Shown one piece after another: positions 9,078 to 21,700 of a stretch of DNA of 31,212 nt; positions within the stretch are counted from its first letter, which is position 1, and the number at the start of each line of letters is the position of its first letter. The stretch is taken from contig JADIIX010000197.1 in NCBI GenBank assembly GCA_027604505.1, positions 873 to 32,084 on the forward strand, in the 5' to 3' direction. The DNA is from Gonapodya sp. JEL0774 (lineage: Eukaryota > Monoblepharomycota > Monoblepharidomycetes > Monoblepharidales > Gonapodyaceae). The position numbers and the translations under genes are program-made. The notes beneath the pieces were generated by a model, which worked only from the letters and a program-made list of their open reading frames with translations, did not search any database and had not been told where the DNA came from.

Positions 9078-11453
9078 ATGACTGACGCAAAGATTTTGGA
9101 GCACCTTGATGCTATTAGGCGAGATGTTCAGTTGCTGTCTCAGAAAGTTGAGCGAGTGGGTGCCGATCGTCGCGATGTTGCTGGATCGATGAAGCACACC
9201 TGATGTGCATCTCCCTTACCTTTGGCTTCAAAAAGATGGAAATAGGTCTGGCTAATGGTACGTACGCGCTATCAGACCGTATCTCAACTCTTTCTCATAC
9301 CTGGGGATGACGAATAATTTCAGCTGACCGGAGCCACTCCGTCCCCGCGATCGCGACCTCTAAGCCAGATTCACCTCCTGGTGCCGGATTAGGATCTGGA
9401 TTGCTTTTCAATTCGGACATTCTGAGCGGTGAGGGTTTCGCAGACGTTTTGCTGTTGGGAGAGTGGGTGACTCATCTCGCATCCCTCGTTAGAGGCAAGC
9501 GAATGGGACGAGAAGGGAGGGTTCGCCTCTTCTCCAAAAGTTGCTTCTCCCACCAAGAGCGGTCGAACCTCGAAAGCTATGCCCAACTCTCCTGACTGGC
9601 AGGCTAAATCGAATGCGCTTTATCGTGAGCTACCAGTTCCATATCACTTGAATCACAGTGAAGACTGACTTAGCTGCTTCCAGCATCGCGAATTACGCTC
9701 ACCACATATCCAGTACGTCTTCTGATCTTGTAGTTATCCGTAGTATATGCCCAGAATCTACCCTTGCTTTTAGGGCCAAGTTGGCGTTGACCCTCTCCCT
9801 CTGAATTGGGGAGCCATGACACCCACTGAGCGGGGGCCCGTAATTGTATCTCGTTCTCCTACCTCGCTAAAAAAGCGGAACGCAATTGGTGCCCACGGAG
9901 GAAGCTATTCAATCTATCGCGCTCTTGCAGTTGTTATTGGGGACATGCCCCCCAATCATCGTCCAGACTTTCGTAACACACTTCCACACATTAAAATAGG
10001 GCCATACAGTTCCTGGTCGGAGGAGAAGATTGTTTCTATGGATCCTTTTGGACACGTGGTTGCCCAGGCTCACAGCGATCACATCAAAGCAGGGTTGGAC
10101 ATTAGACCGTCGATTGCCATCACTAAGGCTCACATGCAACTTCCTGAAATGGAGCAGGCAGTCGAAGCTGGACGAATAAAGGTGGATAATAACTGGGTAG
10201 TGAACAGGAAAGGGGATCTGCGAGTTACAAAGGGAGCAATCGAACCAGTCTGGTGGCTTCCCGGTGTAGCAAAGCGCTTCAATGTTGATGAAGCGCTTTT
10301 GCGTCGTGCTTTATTGTGAGTGGTCGTGTCGCTGAACTCTTGATCTTGCTCCTAAGGACTTTCCACAACAGTGAAGACACAGGAGGCTCGTACCCTGAAC
10401 TAATCACACGGCCCGATCTTAAAGTGTTCCTTCCGCCTATTGGTGGAATCTCCATATACATATTTGGTCCTCCGGAGTACATCAGTGACCCTACAAAGCA
10501 TCTGTCCGTTCGAGTACATGATGAGTGCAATGGAAGTGAGATCAACCAACGTTTTTTTTGGATATTCCATTATTTACCGACGGTGTTGTTGTCCATGATA
10601 TTTGTAAGGTGATGTATTCGGAAGTGATATTTGCACTTGTCGGCCGTACTTGTGAGTCTAGCTTGCAGTGGGGAGTTCTTTGCCCAGTGCACCCAGCTCA
10701 GAACAGAACTTCCCGTCGATCTTTATTTCCAAAGGATTCACGGCATTGAGGAGTGTGTCAGGTCAGCCCAGGACGGAGGTGCTGGTCTCATTGTTTACTT
10801 CAGGTAAGGGGGATCCAACGACTTTTCAGAGCAGAGTTTCGGGCGAATCAAAACTGCTCAATATTTTCAGGAAGGAAGGTCGCGCACTTGGAGAAGTCAC
10901 CAAGTACCTAGTATACAATGCTCGGAAACGAGCAGAGGGCGGCGATACCGCAGAAGCATACTTTGCGCGGACAGAGTCTGTGGCTGGTGTGAAGGATGCC
11001 AGGTTCCAAGCACTAATGCCGGATGTGCTCCACTGGCTTGGGATCACCAAAATTGATCGTTTCATGTGAGTCACTGACATGATAAACAGGTCAAGCTCAC
11101 TCATTCAGATGTTCTTTTGGAAGCTCCATGTCAAACATGAAATATGATGCCGTAGTTGGCTCAGGAATTAAAATTTTGAACAGGATCCCGATTCCTGATG
11201 AAATGTACGTTCCCATGGAGATTTCTCGTTGCTCCATGAAAAAACGCAGCACTTCGATCTTTTCAGGATTCCTGATGATGGTCGAGTAGAGATTGAGGCA
11301 AAAATTGCTGCTGGCTACTTTTCAGTGAGTGTTGCTGTTTCATCAGGAGAACTTTTCTCATCCGCATGTTTTGATTGTGATCATTAGGCAGAGAAAGTTC
11401 CGGAAGACTTATCAAAAGTCAAAGGCCGCATATGGGAGGATGTGTCACACTAA
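9078..11453 (+). CDS. URC1: URC1, GTP cyclohydrolase II-like uracil catabolism protein
   Basis: Key protein of the URC route of uracil breakdown, related to GTP cyclohydrolase II. Thirteen exons: 9078-9155, 9236-9257, 9324-9428, 9493-9657, 9684-9712, 9774-10315, 10372-10535, 10609-10651, 10735-10803, 10871-11065, 11109-11204, 11267-11324, 11388-11453; 543 residues. The URC1 core starts near residue 126 (RITLTTYPGQ) and has NAIGAHGGSYSIYRALAV, LDIRPSIAITKAHMQLPE, RPDLKVFLPPIGG, HDECNGSDVFGSDICTCRPY, VYFRKEGRALGEVTKYLVYN, LMPDVLHWLGI and SMSNMKYDA. Cys366, Cys377 and Cys379 have the C-x10-C-x-C spacing of the zinc site in GTP cyclohydrolase II. GRALG replaces the usual GRGIG, as I expect for URC1 rather than RibA. 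About 120 N-terminal residues form a heptad-like helix and a Ser/Pro-rich linker. Confidence 0.93.
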
Positions 11454-11570
11454 AAATTAAAAAGCACCGGACTTTTACCCCTATAGAGAGTTATCCATAA
11501 CACACAAATCATCAGAGTTATAGACAAGAACGATGAGAATTATTGCTGAGCTGCCATAAACCTGCAAAAG

Positions 11571-11972
11571 CTACCTTCTAGAATAAATGAGAGTGCTAGG
11601 AAAGGAAAGAAAAGTGAGATTACGACTTACGAGTCGTTGTCTCAGTACTCTCCGCACATTATACCACTGCTGAGTGCTGAGAATAGTGAGAGTACATTTT
11701 TTTGTTTTTTTTTTGCAAACTTCGAACGCCTGGAACGACAGCGGGTTCAAGACAACAGTTGTGCATGAAACAATATATGTAATGTATGACGTGAGGGGCG
11801 AGTCATTGATGCTGTTTATGCGATCCTGAGAGAGATTCGAAGCTTCTATTAGATTGCCCGTACTACGAGTCGTCTCCGGAGAACTGAAAGAGACTAGAGA
11901 CTCAACTGTGTGATGTGTTGACACTTTCTTTGGCCGCCCCCTCTGTGGCCTTGTAGTGGATCTGTCATACAT
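11571..11972 (-). CDS. Possible small AT-hook protein, uncertain
   Basis: A 133-codon open frame starts with ATG and soon encodes QRGRPKKV, an AT-hook-like motif (GRP flanked by basic residues). The next 60 or so residues are Ser/Thr-rich. The C-terminal half crosses the antisense of a T-rich tract and looks random. It may be a first exon, a short gene or a chance frame. No homologue is recognised. Confidence 0.2.
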   Translation of the reverse strand: MYDRSTTRPQRGRPKKVSTHHTVESLVSFSSPETTRSTGNLIEASNLSQDRINSINDSPLTSYITYIVSCTTVVLNPLSFQAFEVCKKKTKKCTLTILSTQQWYNVRRVLRQRLVSRNLTFLSFPSTLIYSRR

Positions 11973-12460
11973 ATCGATCTCAGCCCTCTATGAACGGGGT
12001 GGTGGCCTAGTGATAGGCCTGGAGTGCGAGACGGAGTGAGATATGAACTTATTGTGCGTAGCTATCCGTGTCTTATAAACATGTGTGAGCAGTGTTAACA
12101 CCGCCCATGCCCTGTACGAGGCGTCAACACCACAACAGCCACCTTCTCCTCCGCAGCTGAACAAGCAAATGACGCCTAACCACAGGGCCACCACAATTAA
12201 TTACACTTATTTTTTATATATTATAGTGACTTATGCCCACCCCTCCAGCGTCCCACTAGCTCAAATGAAACATCGAGACTCGAGTCCCCCAACTCCCGCA
12301 AGACGGCCGCCGGAAACAGGGCCCCAGACGGCCTTGTCGGCGGAAATTCTCAGTGAACAAGCAAACACTCCAATTAGAGTTACAACTTGGTGACGTTACC
12401 GATTCATGGATCTACGCGAAAGGGGAACACATCCCTGGCGTCAGCCATTCAATTTTCGCT

Positions 12461-12473
12461 GTTACCCGCAAAC
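12461..12473. promoter_or_regulatory. Imperfect RFX X-box-like site upstream of dynein
   Basis: GTTACCCGCAAAC is an imperfect inverted repeat about 230 bp upstream of the dynein ATG. Read on the minus strand its right half is GGTAAC, a perfect RGYAAC half-site; the other half is degenerate. RFX factors drive ciliary genes in animals through such sites. This is a weak match. Confidence 0.2.
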
Positions 12474-12702
12474 AGGTTCTCTTCTTTTTCTGTGGGGTGC
12501 TCTAGTACCGAGACCTGAGCCGGGTGTTCCACAGTTATGCCGGTATACGCCGTTTGTGTTGTCAGAGTGCAACCCCGACAAAACCCAGTGCCGCGAGTCG
12601 ACTGAGAGATCAGAGGGAAGTGGGTGAAACTATTACTTATTAGGGAGAAGGCTGCCGGGGGGGGCAAGTGCAGCATTGAGAGCGAGAGGCGACTGTGGCC
12701 TT

Positions 12703-15700
12703 ATGGCTCTTGAGAGCATCGAGAACACACCCCATCCCAAAAGCAGAATGGCGTCGACAGCGGTGCCGCGAATGGCATCACTACCGCCAAACCCGTCCGC
12801 ATATGACTTACGGATTGTGTGGCTCAAGAATCGCGTGCTCAACGGCCTGATGCTTGAATCGGCGCAAACTAGCGACGCCGTATCTTCACAGTCACAACCA
12901 GTGAAGTTGGATTTGTTCGACGAATGCATGGAAAGAGATGGGAGGAAAAGTCTGATGGTAATATGTTCATCGTTCCCCGCTCGAGACGTCAATTTGGCTC
13001 ATTCGCCCTGAAACCAACCTACAGGAACTAATGAATTTTCTCGAAGACACATTGCCTACAGCACACTCTGCCCTCCTTTTCTACTCAGAAACAGTTAATG
13101 AAGTCCCGAAAGGTGAAGTTTGATCTCCACCGATGAGAATGAGGGAAGCCTCCGCTGACAACCGCAACATATACTCAGAAACATCAGCCTCTCCGAAACG
13201 GGAAACTGACATAGAGCAGCCTGTTAACTGCACAGATATACCGGCTTTGACTGGGGTACCAGAAGCGGACGTTTCCCTTCATCACCCCGTCGATCCCTCT
13301 TTCGGAGATGCCCGGGAAGCGACAACGGCGATGTCCAATTCTTCACCAGATTTTCCTCCTCCTTCTCAAGACTCGCCGCCTTTATCACCACCTACGACCG
13401 GACATATCATCGACTCCAGTCTACCACCACTTCCGGTCCAGAATGGACTCACGATCACTTCAGAAGTTGTTCTCCATATGTGCATCCAAACAATTCCAGA
13501 GCGAGTCGCGGAAATGAACTCGATTTACTTTCTTCGCAACCAACCTGGGCCTGTGGAAGTCCCCCGGAACGTCGATGGTGTGGTGCAACATTGGCTTGAC
13601 CTGTTCCTCGTTGTGCCTCACCGCACCTTTACGTAGACATGCTTCCCACCATGACTCGTCACCTAGAAGTCGGCTACCTTTCCGGTCTCGCGCTTCTAAT
13701 GCTCGAGAGGGTCTTGAACGAGGTGTATATGCCTCTGCTGTCGAACCCCGAAGAGTTCGCACCCGGAACAGTCGGTGCAAAATCTCCTGCCGAAGACGCG
13801 CCCAGCGTGATGAGGTCCAGTTTTTTAGCAAACGGGGTGAATGAATCACTTAGGAGCGAGTTCTTGACCAGTAAGTCACTCCTTGCTCATTTGTCGAAAC
13901 AGTTCCCGAGCCATCACCCGCTTGAGTTTAGACCTCCAAAAATTTGCGTCGGTTGTGTCGCAAACGGTTCATCAGATATCCACACATTCTCGCCTAACAG
14001 TCCCTGACTCCCTCATGGCTCTTCTCGGTCCGCCCTCCACTCACGGCTCCACAGAGCATGTGGATAGACTAGCAAAGGACCCTGCAGCGGTAAAGCAACT
14101 TGAAATGACTGCAGGTGAATGGGTAGAACAGATTGTGGCGACGATGGCTGCAGAGGCGAAAAAGACCCCGAAGGGAAATGTGAGTTGTCATGGAGCCGAA
14201 GTAAGTCACGGCGACATTTCGAACATTTTGTAGCTCACTTTGTGGTGATCTCCTTTGCTATTTTTACTTTGTAAGGGGCCAATGTCTGAGGTCGAGTACT
14301 GGAGGGATCGTAATGCGTCTCTTTCTGCACTCCACGAACAACTCGATCAACCCCTTGTCCACACCATCCACCAAATCCTCTCTCATGCTCTTTCTCCAAT
14401 TGCTACCGCCCTTGATGCTCAATTGTCCGATCTTGGACGGCATCACGCTGAAGCAAAGGACAATGTGAAATTTCTTTCAACGTTGGAGCGACATTTCAAG
14501 AATATCGGACAGGCACCTCTCGAAACGGTAGCAGACTCGTTGCTGAGTCTCATGAACGCGGTCCGGATGGTTTGGATTATTTCGCGACACTACAATAGGG
14601 ACGAGAGGATGGTGCCTTTGATGCAGAGAATTGCGTGGGAGATCGCGAATAGAGTGTCCGAGGTCGTGGACGTTAAGAACATTCTAGCGGATCCCGTGAA
14701 AGCAAAAGGAAAAATTTCGGATGCGAAGGCGCTCTTGGAAGCCTGGAGTACAGTGAGTGGATGCCTCAATAAGGATGGTCGTTCCCGGTCTTAATTTTGC
14801 ATGAACTCTTTTGGTACAGACCTACTTTCAAGTGCGTGAACGTATTGAACAATCTGGACGGGATCAGCGCTGGGAGTTCGACCGTCGAAAACTTTTCGAG
14901 CAGACCAACTACATGGCACTCCGGTGTGCAGATCTGGGTCAGATCTGTGAGGTAATGGAGCAGTTCTACAATATTTTCGGCCCCGAGCTCAAAGCCGTCA
15001 CGGGGGACTCACAAGCAATTGACGATGTGGTCAAGCGGGTAGATGCGCTGGTGCATCCCTTCGAGGCGGTCGGATTTGACATTTTCAGCAAGAAGTGAGT
15101 TGGGAGGATGCCTGAAGTCTCCCTGCGGTTCTCGCTAAACAATTCGACAACGTCCAACCGTCAGATTTAACACCCAGTGGCATGCACTTATGAACAAATT
15201 CCGGGAGCAGGTCCTCCAGATAGAAGACATGGCGAAACAGTTTATAGATGCCAGCTTCAAGAAACTCCGCTCCGCCGAAGGGGCGTTTGACCTGCTGCAG
15301 AACATAAAAAACATCCGCAGTCGCGACTCGATCAACAACCAGATGATGAGCAAGTTCAGCGACATTCTCGCCCAATACTCTAAAGAGGTGGATGTGATTG
15401 GGGAGATGTTCGCGAAACATAAGTAAGCTTATATTGCTTTTTCAAAATGTTAGACGATGCAATATCCAAATTGCCTCATAGGGACCAGCCTCCAATTGCG
15501 AAGAACCAGCCTCAGGTGGCCGGTGCGATTGGCTGGTCACGAAGCCTTTTTCATCGGATAAAGCGAACCATCAAGCGATTTCAGTCCCTCGAAGGTTTGT
15601 TTCATTGTCTGATGTATTTGTGAGAGCACATGTGAATCCATTCTCTCGTGATTGAGTAGAAATGCTCCAAAGCGAACAAGGAAGGAACGTGACCAAACAG

Positions 15701-18700
15701 TATCTCACGGTGGCCAAGTCCATGCGAGATTACGAACAGTTAGTAAGTGATCCGCTGTCCCCTTGGAAGCACACTGCGTCCCCTTGACACAACGACTATT
15801 GATTAAGCTCTATCAAAGATGGTGTCAGGCTGTCGACAGCACTTCCGCTCAATATCTGAAGTGCCACATCCTCGCCAAGCTGGATGGGAGTGCGAACCTC
15901 CCTACCCCTTTTATGACACCTCTCCAGATGGGAGTAATGGCTATGGCGGTAAATGGGGTCCTGCCTGCGTCTAACCAGGGAATAGCCGCGGCAACTAGAG
16001 CGGAAGATGTCACGGTGATTGAGAATGTTATCGTTAACTTCAGACCGGAGCTACTCACCATGATGAAGGAAACGAAATACCTGGACAAACTTGGGTTCAA
16101 CGTTCCCGAAGCTGCTCTGAACATTGTTCTCCAGGTTTGTTCAAAAGTTGCTTGGAACTGCACTCGTCAATGATAATGTAAACGTGATCCACTGCAATAC
16201 CCTCTTGCCTCTCTTGCAGGAGGAGAAGTATTATGCATACATTGAGAGTCTCAGTACTGTTGTGGCGTCTCATCGCCAAGTTCTCGAATCATTGGACGTT
16301 GCCGAGCGGAAATTACTCGGGTCACATATCATGGAGCTAAGGAGGGTCATCAAGCCAGGCCTTACACGTCTCAATTGGAACAGTTTAGGCATTGCTGATT
16401 ACATCCAGAAGTGCACAGCGGTGAGATGTTTTATGAATGAGGAACATCATGGTATCTGAGCAGTCTTACTTCAGGAAATCAATAAATTTTCCTCGATTGT
16501 TAACTCAATTCGAAAGAACTCAGCAAATATTGCGCATGTTGTGGAGCAGATTGCTCGAGCACAGCTTATCAAAGACCCACCGATACAGGACCTCATGGAC
16601 GCCCATGTAAGTTTCAAAAAACTGATTACAACCGCCTCTTCTCTGTGAACATAACTGTCGTTTCTGAATCCCAAGGAATTTTTTGAGTTCGTCAACAAAC
16701 ACTGCACAGCCACTGTGGAAATTCTAGTGCAGAAGTACGCCGGTATCGCGCCACTTCTCATCAAGATTGAAAGTCTTGTGGCAGGCACCAATAGTGGGCG
16801 AAGCAAACAATTGAAAGACTACTATGCATTTTGGGAACGGGCGATTTTCAACGCATTGAATCAGGTGAGGCGTAATGTCCGTCGTCACACGACACGCATC
16901 ACCAAGATTTGTCCTCTTTTATCTTTGACTCAAAACAAGATGGTAATAAGCAACATGTTGATTCTTGAAAATATGCTCAACGGTCAGATATCAAAGAAGA
17001 GGACAAGGAAGCGTGAACAGGCTGCCCAAGCACATAGATTGATGTCGTTGTTAAAGATTGCACCACGGATGGTTCCACTTTTTCGAATTCATGCTTCTCT
17101 TTCGGCGCCTGAAATAGTCGTAAGCCCTCTTTCGGGCGAGATATTTAAGCTAATGAACAAGGTTGTGCGTGGTCTAGTGGATTCGACAAAGCAATTCCAC
17201 CGTTGGCAGAATGGATCATGCATTGTAGCTGTTCCTCATAGGAATGGCGAAGACGATGAATCTTTCATTTTTAGCTTTCATTCGGATGTCGTGAGCAATC
17301 TAGCGGTAGTTCAAGGGCTTCTAGGCTTGAATCAAGTTATCACCAAGACTTTCACAAATCTATCGAAATATCTGGATTCCTGGAGGAAATATCGACCCCT
17401 TTGGAAAGTCGACAAAGTTAGTGCCAATTGTTGATAATTCACTATATGGTTTCTAATTCAAACAATTGCATAGGTAGTAACACTTGAGAAGTTCTCCCAA
17501 AAAAACCCCAGTGTGGTTGCGTATGATGAAAAACTCACATTTTATTCAAAATTGGCCAAAGATGTGGAGAACCAGCAGACTACTGTTGATATTGAATTCA
17601 TGAGAGTTGTTTCAACCCCACTACAGCAGGCAATTCACCAAGAGGCTCAGAGCTGGATTTTGTCTATAGGTGAGATTAACCAAATTTGAAATAATGCTCT
17701 TGGTTGATAGTCCCTTGAATGACAATAGGAAAACATTTGAATGCGTCTGCAAAGGAGGGACTGAATGCCATCTATGCCAGAATCAAGAAGTATCAAGAAG
17801 ACCTGCAGATTGTACCAGCAACTCTGTCAGATTTAACTACAATATTGAATGTGATGTCTGATATGCGTCAGTCGTCAGAAGACATTGAAATGCAGTATGC
17901 TGATGTCATTGAGGCCTACAGGACACTCACAATGTATGGAATCCCAGTAGATAACGAAGAACTTAACCTGTCAAAGGTTCTTGCTTCAAAGTGGGACGAA
18001 ATGCTGGTCGCTTCTCGTGCTGTTGATGAAGGCTTAGTAGTTGTAAAGAAGAAATTCACAGAGGAAACCACTACTCAAGTGAAGGATTTTCGGTCAGAGC
18101 TGAAACGTTTTCGAGACGAATTTATGTCTGTTGGTCCAGGAGTGGAAACCCAAGATCTTGAGCGTGGCCTTGAGCACCTGAAAGAAGCTAAAAAAGCGTT
18201 GAGTGCATTACTGACCACCAGAGAGAACCTGGTGACTGCACAACGGCTCTTTGACCTGGACATTACATCATATCCAGAACTATATGAGGTTGAATCAGAG
18301 ATGAAGGCACTCCAAGAAATCTATGATCTGTATGTTGAGGTCCGAAACAGTATTCAGCAGTGGTCAGCAACATTGTGGGCAAATCTTGACATCAATGTAC
18401 TCACCAAGGGAATGGAAGCTTACTCTGTTCAACTTCGAAAGATGGGAAAGGAATTGAAGCAGCTCCCACCCTACAATGTTGTGGCTGAGAAAATTATATC
18501 ATTCAACGATTCAATACCCCTTTATAGTGATTTAAAGAATGAGGCACTTCGTGAGCGACACTGGAAAAAGCTCATGGAAGTGACTGGGCAAGTTTTTGAC
18601 ATGAATCCAGACCACTTTACTCTTGAGAAACTCTTTGCAATGAATCTACATCAGTACAAGGATCAGTTGGGAGAAGTTGTTAATGGTGCAATGAAGGAGC

Positions 18701-21700
18701 TTAGCATTGAGAATGGTCTGCGAGACATTGAGACAAACTGGAGAACCATGAAGTTTGTTGTGGCACGCTACATGAAAGGAATGGAGGATCGAGGTTTCAT
18801 CCTTGGTTCCATTGAAGAAATCACTGCAGCATTGGATGACGGTGCAATGAACCTGCAGAGTATGGGAGCATCCAAATTTGTTACTGCCTTTCTGCAGCAA
18901 GTACAGCAGTGGGAGAAGGTGCTTTCACACATTGGAGAAGTCACCGAGGTTTGGATGGTAGTCCAACGGAAATGGATGTATTTAGAAAGTATTTTCATAG
19001 GCACAGGGGACATTCGTCAACAGCTTCCAGAAGAAGCAGCAAAGTTTGATCAAATTGACAAGACATTTAAGAAGCTCATGAATGAAACAGCAAAGCACAA
19101 TGTGGTCATGGAAGCTTGTGAAGCAGAAGGCCGTCTTGAACTTCTTCAGAACCTCAGTGAGCAGCTGGAAAGCTGTCAAAAGAGCTTGAGTGACTATCTG
19201 GAGAGCAAGAGGAATTCTTTCCCCCGATTTTTCTTCATCTCTGATGAAGAACTCTTAAGCATACTTGGAGCATCAGATGCCCGTGGGGTGCAAGAGCACA
19301 TTATAAAAATGTATGACAACGTTTTGAAGCTGAACTTTGGAATAGGGAAACTGGAAAAGTGTGTTACTGGAATGTCTTCAAGTGAGGGTGAGGTCCTTGA
19401 CTTCCGAAAACCAATTGCAATTGAAGGCCGTGTGGAAGAATGGATGTCTGCAGTTGAAATAGAAATGAAGCAAACAAACAGGACAATTCACAAAGAAGCT
19501 GTCTTCAATTATGCATCAATGAAAAGGAGTAAGTGGATGCATGCATACCAGGGAATGGTCACACTTGCAGGTAGCCAGGTATGGTGGACATGGGAGGTGG
19601 AAGATGTCTTCCACAAAATCAAAGCTGGTAATAAGCTGGCAATGAAAAAGTACAGCAGGGTGCTTGCAGAACAGTTGGAACAATTGGTGGTGGAAGTACG
19701 AACAGACCTTGCCCCGAATGATCGCAAGAAGGTTAACTCGCAGATTATCATTGATGTTCATGCAAGGGACATTGTGGATAGATTTGTGCGTGAAAGTATA
19801 ATGGATGAGAATGACTTTGAATGGGAGAGCCAATTGAGATTCTATTGGGATAGGCAATCTGACAATCTTGTTGCCAATCAATGCAATGGCACATTTGATT
19901 ATGGCTATGAGTACATGGGTCTGAATGGACGATTGGTTATCACCCCTCTCACAGATCGTTGCTATTTGACTCTCACACAAGCATTGTCTATGAAGCTGGG
20001 AGGTGCACCTGCAGGCCCTGCAGGAACAGGTAAAACAGAAACTGTCAAGGATTTGGCAAAAGCATTAGGTCTCTTATGCATGGTCACAAATTGTGGTGAT
20101 GGCATGGACTACCAGAGCATGGGGAAAATCTTTGCAGGATTGGTACAAACAGGTGCTTGGGGTTGTTTTGATGAGTTCAACAGGATTGAGTTGTCTGTTC
20201 TTTCAGTCATCAGTGCCCAAATCAAGACAATCCAAAACGCAATGGCAATGGGTTTGAAACGTTTTCAGTTTGAAGGAAATGAAATATCCCTGGATAAAAA
20301 ATCTGGAATCTTCATTACAATGAATCCTGGCTATGCAGGACGCACTGAGCTCCCAGATAATCTCAAAGCACTGTTTAGACCTGTTGTAATGGCCGTGAGT
20401 TGTCAGTCTTTAGTCAAATTTGGCACCCCCCAGCCTGACATTCTCTTAATTTCTCAAATAAGGTCCCTGATCTGGAAATGATTTGCGAAATAATGCTTTT
20501 TTCTGAAGGATTTACCTTGGCGCGACAACTAGCAAAAAAAATGGTGGTTCTTTACAAGCTCGCAAAGGGACAGCTGTCTCGACAGCACCATTATGATTTT
20601 GGTCTTCGTGCTCTAAAATCTGTGTTAGTCATGGCAGGGAGCCTCAAGCGAGGCTCACCAGATCTGCTGGAAGATGTTGTTTTAATGCGAGCGCTCAGAG
20701 ATATGAATCTACCAAAGTTTGTCTTTGATGACGTTCCCCTGTTCTTAGGTCTTATAAATGATCTATTTCCGGGGCTTGACTGCCCCAGGGTACGCTATCC
20801 AAGCTTTAATGATGCAGTGGAGGAAGCACTTAAAGAGAATGATTATCTACTTGTTCCAGAACAGATTGACAAGGTTGTGCAACTGTATGAGACTATGCTG
20901 ACTCGGCACACAACCATGGTGGTAGGGCCTTCTGGGGGTGGGAAAAGTATTGTCATTGAGACACTTTCAAAAGCACAAACAAAACTTGGATTGACCACAA
21001 AGCTTGCAATACTTAACCCAAAAGCAGTAACAGTGAATGAACTGTATGGAGTTTTGGATCCTATTACAAGAGATTGGACAGATGGACTTCTGTCAAACAT
21101 CTTCAGAGATGTCAATAAGCCAACTGATCGAAAGGAAAGAAAGTACATTGTGTTTGACGGAGATGTAGATGCAGTGTGGGTGGAGAACATGAATTCTGTG
21201 ATGGATGATAATAAACTTTTAACACTGACAAATGGAGAGAGAATAAGACTTCAGAAGCATGTTGCACTCCTGTTTGAAGTTGGAGATCTTCAGTATGCAT
21301 CCCCCGCCACAGTCAGTAGATGTGGAATGGTGTATGTTGATCCTAAGAACTTGGGGTACAGACCATTCTATCAGAAATGGATCAATTCACATCCAAAACC
21401 TGATGGGGAAATTCTCATGAGACTGTTCAACAAGCTGGTGCCACCAATTCTTGATTACATTTTGGAAGGTGTCTTTGAGGGATTTTTGGGGGAGCCACTG
21501 AGAAGAGTGATTCCTGTAACTGCACTATCCATTGTCTCTCAGCTTTGTGCATTGTTGGAAACACATTTGTTGGATTTAAAAGCCCAATCACCAGAGAATG
21601 TCTTTGAGGCAGTCTTCCTTCAAAGCCTTGTTTGGTCTGCTGGAGCATCTCTTCAAGATGATGATAGAGTAAAGTTTAGTGATGCTGTGAAGAAGCTTTC

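Larger units (their letters stand above)
11454..12702. other. Gene-poor spacer between URC1 and the dynein gene
   Basis: About 1.25 kb that should hold the URC1 3' end and the dynein promoter. It has a T-rich run (11697-11715), an AT-rich patch with TATATATT (about 12208-12226) and a G tract (12656-12664). A minus-strand open frame here is listed separately with low confidence. No RNA gene or repeat was identified. Confidence 0.6.

Noticed and set aside
8787-9197. 136-codon minus-strand frame extending UPRT upstream
   Set aside because: It would run through the URC1 first exon and the divergent promoter. The family N terminus begins at the ATG at 8912.
11996-12035. tRNA-like stretch with an A-box-like TGGCCTAGTGAT
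   Set aside because: No B box (GGTTCGANTCC-like) or pairing 3' half follows, so it cannot fold as a tRNA and is too short to call a tRNA-derived SINE.
19516-19980. 154-codon minus-strand open frame
   Set aside because: It is antisense to the dynein exon that encodes conserved motor-domain sequence.
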